From Cheiracanthium punctorium (Eukaryota > Arthropoda > Arachnida > Araneae > Cheiracanthiidae): a DNA stretch of 64,000 bases. Below, piece by piece: positions 57,804 through 64,000 of this stretch. Position numbers and translations under genes: made by a program. The stretch covers positions 854,964-918,963 of the forward strand of contig JAWZYV010019925.1 in NCBI GenBank assembly GCA_038373885.1, given 5' to 3'. The notes beneath the pieces are model-generated. The model was not told the origin of the DNA. It searched no databases and was given only the letters and a program-made list of their open reading frames with translations. The number at the start of each line of letters is the position of its first letter. Positions within the stretch are counted from its first letter, which is position 1.

Positions 57804-59600
57804 ATGGCAAATTTCATATCATACAAGGATCAATTCGTGCAGAAGCACGCCAACAACCTAGACAAAGACACCTTTAGCCACCTTGCACATTTTCTGCAAT
57901 ATGTTGACTCACAAATCAGTACACAACCTGATCTTGTGAACACTGCTCCGGATTTACTCAACAAAACTGCCACTCTCATTAATGAACCGAATTATGTCCA
58001 CCTTGCGGCTCACCCGCTATTCCTACAATACAAAGACCTACTCAACGTAGCTTCGATACAAGCACTAAACTCAGCTCGAGTTAGAATTGCAAAAAGAAAT
58101 CGACTAACGAACCTGAAGACACCGGACATTCCAAATCAAATAAAACTGATGACACCCTTAGTGAAGCCTCGTCAGAAGACAAAAGCATCATATCTGACAC
58201 GGACACCGTTGAAATCGAAAACGAACCACCTCCTGCTCTTGCAAGCAACCCCACAAGCACAAATAATCCTACTTCGCGCCCTGCTTCACCTAAATCTCAA
58301 CCGACTAGCCCCAAGCACCGATTCTTTTGCGAGTTCCCTGACGGAACCCATGCCACCCACTGCCAAAACATCTCCAAGATTGTAGGATACAACGTAAGTT
58401 GTAAATACACTGGCTTAACCTACATGGTACAACTCAAAGATGAAAACAAATTCCGAGAAGTACAAAACTATCTCAAAACTCATCAAATTGGGTGCCAAAC
58501 GTTCGATCCTAAAAACGAACGACCAGTCAAAGTCCTACTAAAAGGTATTCCTACCTCAACTCCAAAGGCGGAAATTGAAGAGTTTCTCAACCAACATAAC
58601 TTCACGCCAATAAATCTCGCTTTTCTAACAAGCAAATACAAAAAAGTCGCCATACTGTATCGCTGATCTCAGGAAGACTGCGAACATTGATGAGGTTTAT
58701 TCCATCACCCAATACAACTACCTTAACATCACTGTTGAACCATATAGGGGGAGAAAATTTAAACAATGTCATAACTGCCAAGGTTTTTCTCACTCCTCAC
58801 TAACCTGCACTCTAACTCCAAAGTGCCTAAAATGTGGCGGTCCGCATCGAATTAAATCCTGCCCTATTAAGGGCCCTGACCACCAGCTCATCTGTGCAAA
58901 TTGCCAGGGGCCTCACGTTGCATCCTATCAAGGATGCCCCAGGAATCCACTCAACCGGGGCAAACATCCCCAAGCTGTCGGCAAGCCAACAGCACAACCT
59001 ACTACAAATAAACAAACTCTACTAAAAGCCGTTGGGCCCTTCCACAAGAAGCCCACTAATGCCTGGACTGTCGTCGGACATCGTCGAAATCACTCTGAAA
59101 TACAGGACCCTGTTCCTACAGACTCAAACGACACACCTACCCTCCCTATCGTGGAGGAGGACAAAATGGACACTCAACAACTACAAGAAACACCTGATAC
59201 TACTCCTAAGGATGCCCCACCTGAAGCATATGCCTCAACCAAGACTAACGAAATTGACAAAGGACTTAAAAACCTTATCTCTAAGCCGAACATCCTACGC
59301 AAAAAACGCCCAAACAAAAAGAGAAAAACTCCAAAAAAGGACAACCCCACTAAACCAAACAAACCCAGCAACACCAGCAATACCAACGCTACTCAAGCGA
59401 ATCAACCTGAACTGTTCGACCCTACTTCCTTCTCGTCTGTAATGGAAGTATTCCAACTTATCAAGGAATTGTCTGAAATCATCGACATTCCACTCATGTT
59501 ATCTGTCCTCAAAGAGGCGATAAACACTGTTAAAAATATAAAAAAAACCTCTCGACCAAGCCTTCGCGCTGGTCAATACTATAAACAAGCTCAACCCACC
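57804..59600 (+). pseudogene. LINE ORF1 (Gag-like, three CCHC knuckles)
   Basis: Starts MANFISYKDQFVQKHANN. A frameshift near 58130-58385 leads to YMVQLKDENKFREVQNYL and RPVKVLLKGIPTSTPKAEIE (the domain preceding the knuckles in Jockey Gag), then a stop at 58665. Three zinc knuckles follow at about 58765-58935: CHNCQGFSHSSLTC, CLKCGGPHRIKSC, CANCQGPHVASYQGC. A Lys/Thr/Pro-rich tail ends before ORF2. RNA-binding nucleocapsid role by family. Confidence 0.8.
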
Positions 59601-59605
59601 CAAAC

Positions 59606-62560
59606 ATGGACAACACACCACATAAACTTAAGGTCTTGTCATGGAACGCCCATGGGCTCCATGGCAAAATTAACGGCCTCCGCAACTACCTCGCCCATGG
59701 CGATTTTGACATCATTCTTCTTCAAGAAACTTTTCTTCGACCGCATCTTTCCTACAACATACCAAACTTCACTCTCTACCGAAATGACCGTGTGAACTCT
59801 TCTCCCACCCGCATTTGTGGTGGCACAGCTATTTATATCAAAAATGGCATATCTCACAGACCAGTCAATCACACTCTTGACTCTCTTGAAGCCACATCTA
59901 TCATCATGCACTCACCCACCGGTGATGTGCTTTTTTCTTCTATTTATGTTAAACCTAGACTTCCTTTTCCTCGGAAAGACTTTGACACTCTACTAAATAT
60001 TAGTCCTACCTGCATCCTCGCAGGTGATTATAATGCCCACCACTACACGTGGAACGGAACTAAAAAACTGCCCCAGAGGCACTGGACTCTTGAAGCTTAT
60101 ACTTGACAAAGGGGTCCGGCTCTCCTAACCCCCCTCACCTACTCACTTCTATACTATTCATGGAAAACAGGGTGCATCAACAATTGATCTCCTGCTCTAC
60201 AAAAACATCAATTTCCCTATTGTCTCCTCGACACTCAACCAGTTTACATCGGATCACCTCCCGGTGGTCTCAACTATTCCCATAAACATCTCTACCAATC
60301 TCAGGAAAACCACCCGAACTGACTGGATGCTTTACACAAGTCTGCTCATTGAAAAACCATTCTACAGCAACCCTATAAACACTCCCGACGACGTCGAACT
60401 GGCAGCTGAGTCACTCACCTGAAGTTTGACGGACTCCTACAACCAAGCCACCAAAATCACCGAATCCAACGGTCACGGTCTGCTACCTAGCCAAATACGA
60501 AAGTTAATCTCACAAAGAACTGCTGCCAGGAAATTTTTCCGAAGAACTCGCTGCCCTACTGCCTTGGCAAACTACAATCGCCTCAAAAATGAGATAAAAT
60601 CGAAAATCAACCTACATACGCAAGAAAAATGGACAAACTACTTCTTATCTCTCACTCCAAACGACGGCTCCCTCTGGAGAGCTATTGCCAAACTTAACAA
60701 CAAAAAACTTTGTCTACCTCCTCTCAAAGACCAAAACAGCTATCTTACACGTGACATTGATAAAGCTAACGCCATAGCGCGAAGCTACACTAAGCAATTT
60801 ACAAACCCCACCTCTACAAATCAAGACTGGTACCATACTGTTGAAGAGTCTGTTGACTCCTTTCTTCGTCATGCCTCAACACAACAACTCTTACCCTCAC
60901 TACCTACGGAGATCGTCAAGATCATTAAAAACCTACAGGATAAAAAGTGCCCTGGCAAGGACAATATATCCAACAGGATGATTAAAAACATTCCTCCTAA
61001 CATCCTTTTCGAACTTACTAACATCACCAATGCCATTCTCAAGACACTTCACTTTCCAAATTGTTGGAAAAAAAGCTTACCGCCCAATCAGTCTACTCAG
61101 TGCGCTCAGCAAGATTTCTGAACGAGTCATACTCAATCGTCTCCTGGAACACATTGAAACTCATGACCTTCTCCTACCGGAACGGTTCGGATTTAGATCC
61201 AAACATTCAACTACCCAGCAACTCATCCGTGTCATCGAAACCATACACGAGGCCACCCTCTCCAAACAGCAAGCTGTCATGCTTCTTCTTGATCTCAAAA
61301 AAGAATTTGACAAAGTGTGGCACAAAGGCTTACTTTACAAACTCATGCAATACCACTTTCCTGATTCAATTATTCATCTTATAAAAAACTATCTTACCAA
61401 CAGAACCTTTCAAGTCAAAGTCGACCAGGTTCTCTCTGACTCCTGTCCCATTGAGAGTGGTGTCCCCCAAGGATCTATCTTGGGACCTACTCTCTTCAAT
61501 ATCTTTATTAATGACATCCCACGTGCTATGAGAACTAAACTAGCGTTAGTCGCTGACGACACTGCCGTCATTGGCCATCACCGAAACAAGAAGCAACTAT
61601 CTAAAAACATACAGTGTCATACCACCCTAATTGAAGACTGGATGTCCAAATGGCATCTCGAAATCAATCATTCCAAATGCCAGGCTATATCGTTTACTCG
61701 CAAAACTCCTTGTGATGAAGATCACATATCTAATTTAATAATCATTTACTTTGGCTTTCTTTAATGTAATCTATCCAAAATTCAAGAATTCTAAATCACT
61801 TCTGTTTTCATTTTTCTGCCATTTCGGCTTTTAAATCTGTATATTTACTTTTCCCTGTATGCACTATTCTTTTTGTTCTTCGTCTCTTCAGACCGGTGTG
61901 CTAAAAATAGATTATATTACGTCCGTTTGCAAAATCAACGTATTTTTGTTTTCCCTTCCTTTGGCTTGGAGTTGGCGTTTTTTATTTCTTGTTGCCATGC
62001 CTTGTCTTTAAAATTATTTGCTCCCGATTACGTCATTTTTTATTTTATTGGATTAACTTTTAGGGTTGCTCTGGAATTGGCGTTATTGATATCAGCCAAG
62101 TGTTTGTTCTCGCCAATGTGTAATTCTGTGCTGGCGTAATTTTTAAATCATTCCACCTTAATTTCACTGTCCATGTAGGACGTCATTTTATTTTCGCTGA
62201 GCCACCACCGCCCGTTATAATAATGTTTCAATAGTATATGTTTAATAAAATAGTTTCAAGTATTTAACGTCTTTTTATTTTATTGCAACTATAAGTGTAT
62301 TCGAACCTGGATTATCATGTATCACAACGCAGTCTTTAAATTTAAATCAGCCCAACCAAATAACTTCTTTACACTCCTCCATCACGTATTATCGTCAATA
62401 ACCACCCTCTGGAATGGTCCAATACAGTGAAATACCTTGGGGTTACAAATGATAAGAACCTCACTTGGCGGCATCATATAACCCACATAAGACAAAAAAT
62501 GAATGGAGCATTCTTCAAAATCTCCAAGCTCATCTTCAACAGGAAAATTTAAACAAAAAA
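59606..62560 (+). pseudogene. LINE ORF2: endonuclease and reverse transcriptase
   Basis: ATG at 59606. Apurinic-type endonuclease: LKVLSWNAHGLHGK, DIILLQETFL, GGTAIYIKNGI, CILAGDYNAHHYTWNG (59606-60060); frame breaks at 60104 and about 60285-60425. RT: LTDSYNQATK..., KKCPGKDNISNRMIKN (60940-60990), then a shift near 61075. It continues with YRPISLLSALSKISERVI, FRSKHSTTQQL, LLDLKKEFDKVW, SGVPQGSILGPTLFN, LALVADDTAV (catalytic ADD, 61540-61570) and WHLEINHSKCQ. After an insertion the C-terminal part resumes near 62390 (VKYLGVTNDKNLTW). No complete frame remains. Confidence 0.88.
61740..62335. mobile_element. LTR-like insertion in LINE ORF2
   Basis: LINE coding stops after DEDHISNL (about 61735) and resumes near 62340-62390. 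The approximately 600-bp insert has AATAAAA at 62247 and no coding sequence, compatible with a solo LTR. Exact ends and target duplication were not resolved. Confidence 0.45.
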
Positions 62561-62787
62561 CAAAACTCTACTTTAGACAGCATATGTCCGTCCTACAGCT
62601 ACGTACGCTGCCCCAGGCCCGTGCTGGCCCGAGAGGACAGGGGGACGTGTCCCCCTGCGCCCTCTGCTTGACGCGCCCTTTCCGCCTTAAGCCAACTAAA
62701 GATATTGCGAAAGAATTACATTTTCATGTACAAGAAATTAATATTGAGAAATTGTTTTAAACTAAAATACTTTTTTTTCCTCGAATG

Positions 62788-62915
62788 CAAGGGCGGATTA
62801 AAGGGGGTGGGGGGGGCACCGCCCCCAAGAGAAAAGAAATTAATGTAAAATACATTTTGCATTTTTTTTCTCGGGAGGGGCGATCTACCCCTCTACCCCC
62901 TAGAATCCTTCCTTG
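62788..62915. mobile_element. G-tract hAT MITE, copy 4
   Basis: Ends CAAGGGCGGATTAAAG / AGAATCCTTCCTTG; internal GGGGGTGGGGGGGG and AAATTAATGTAAAATAC shared with the other copies. No target duplication found. Confidence 0.55.
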
Positions 62916-63804
62916 AGAGGGACATTGTCAAGATTTGAATTTTGTTCCTCTAAGACTTCTTACTACTATTATGCAAGAAAAGACCACCAAGTGCGCCCTT
63001 TTGAGGCTTGCGCCCCTGGCACCTACCAACCTGGCAAGCTCCTAGCTACGGCACTGATTTTGCAAATTAATATTATGAAAGGTCCCATCCCCCCGCCCCC
63101 TCCAAATAAAACAAAATAAAGTGGAAATGTCATTTTCGCAGAAACTTGAAAGCAATGGCGTTGCTAGTGGGAGGGGCAGCAGTTGCTCCTCTTATGTCTT
63201 TCATTCACTGATTGGCGCAGTCGCATACAATGCGAACCTTTTTTTTTTACTCCTGTACAAAAATAAATAAGTAATTAAGCCTTATAATTTTTTTAACCTT
63301 CAAAAAAAGAGGTAGTGTTCCTTTCTAAAGACAACTTTCTAGTCGAGCTCTTTTTTATAAAAAAAGAAACCCTTTTTAGTAATATTACCATTTAACAAAC
63401 TTTACAAGTTAGTAATTTTTTCAAAGTAATTTTAACAACGTGTAACGAAACACAAACACACCTATTTTATCCCAGACTCTCATAATTTTACACTCCTTTC
63501 GCGTTTCCATATGATAAGGTCATAGCGTCTAGCAGAGAAAACATATATGTATCTTGAAAAACGATGCTCAGTAACAAGATTTCAAAGCACCCTTTTTTCT
63601 CTTCCTCTACATTTCGCGTACTTTCAGGCAACAAAACGAGATTACCTCCATTCATCTGGGTCGGGTGTGGCATGGGTGTCCGGTATCAGTAAACGTGCAT
63701 AGATGTACGTGTACAAGTGTTCAGAAATAAAAAAGAAAAAATTTCAACTTCCACTAAATACTAGAATCCTATGTAGTATGGTATTAAAAGAGGGGGGCTG
63801 TGGG

Positions 63805-63991
63805 CATGGGCGCCCATAGGAATTTTTTTAGGGTGGGCAAACTTAAAAAAAAATTTCTAGAAGGGGGCAAATTTCAAACTTTTAACAAATTTAATTCTGG
63901 TTTTGCCATTTGTTCACATCATGAGACATTAACCTAAAACTCTAAAGGGGGGGGGAAGTGCCCTACCTTGCCCTCCCTTATGGGCGCCATG
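63805..63991. mobile_element. hAT-type MITE at the right edge
   Basis: Ends CATGGGCGCCCATAGG / CTTATGGGCGCCATG with exact 8-bp target duplication GCTGTGGG (63797-63804, 63992-63999). 187 bp. Confidence 0.85.
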
Positions 63992-64000
63992 GCTGTGGGT

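Larger units (their letters stand above)
57297..62590 (+). mobile_element. Jockey-type LINE
   Basis: A GC-rich 5' region (57330-57780), ORF1 (about 57804-59600), ORF2 from 59606, and disruption of the 3' part by an insertion (about 61740-62335) and by a hAT-like sequence starting near 62590. It begins exactly where the BEL/Pao similarity stops, so it is either inserted in that element or joined to it by a deletion. Confidence 0.8.

Overview
This is a piece of an intron-rich, AT-rich animal genome, most likely an arthropod. A chelicerate such as a spider is my guess, inferred from the repeat mix rather than from a diagnostic gene. Only two host genes can be supported, and they lie head to head. 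TBCD (tubulin-specific chaperone D) is on the minus strand. Its first six coding exons (24318-24689, 22206-22390, 21928-22066, 14277-14475, 5927-6137, 92-240) join in frame through GT-AG introns, encode about 418 residues, and run off the left edge. HYPK (huntingtin-interacting protein K / NatA regulator) is on the plus strand, with three exons (25101-25250, 47978-48085, 53834-53929) encoding 117 residues and an AATAAA signal just downstream. Their start codons are 411 bp apart, so they probably share a promoter.

Almost everything else is transposable-element material in the introns and 3' of HYPK. The left 24 kb (TBCD introns) hold a Ty1/copia pol fragment with an internal duplication between inverted repeats, two short pogo-type elements, a broken PIF/Harbinger transposase plus its Myb/SANT partner, an I-like LINE fragment with RNase H, tRNA-derived SINEs, an internally deleted mariner, hAT-type MITEs, and three palindromic fold-back elements. 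Those three share one design (target duplication, short one-sided tail, near-perfect palindrome, target duplication). Two carry hammerhead-ribozyme-like motifs and the third carries a tRNA-like sequence in each arm.

The 22.7-kb first intron of HYPK is a set of nested insertions. A mariner (26657-38667) is split by a SINE, a nearly intact Tigger/pogo element, a hAT element and a 5.1-kb long-terminal-inverted-repeat element. That last element contains a further MITE, a G-rich MITE and a Helitron, and the Helitron contains its own MITE and a SINE piece. A second nest (about 39.0-43.4 kb) is a Tc1 split by another Tc1, itself split by a hAT that holds a Helitron-like element that holds a SINE. 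Nested order, target duplications and interrupted reading frames give a relative insertion history.

Downstream of HYPK (54-64 kb) lie a 5'-truncated BEL/Pao retrotransposon (RNase H, integrase, C-terminal domain, LTR) on the minus strand, a Jockey-type LINE on the plus strand joined to its truncated end, and several MITEs. All mobile-element genes carry stops or frameshifts. No CRISPR, operon or prokaryotic feature is present.
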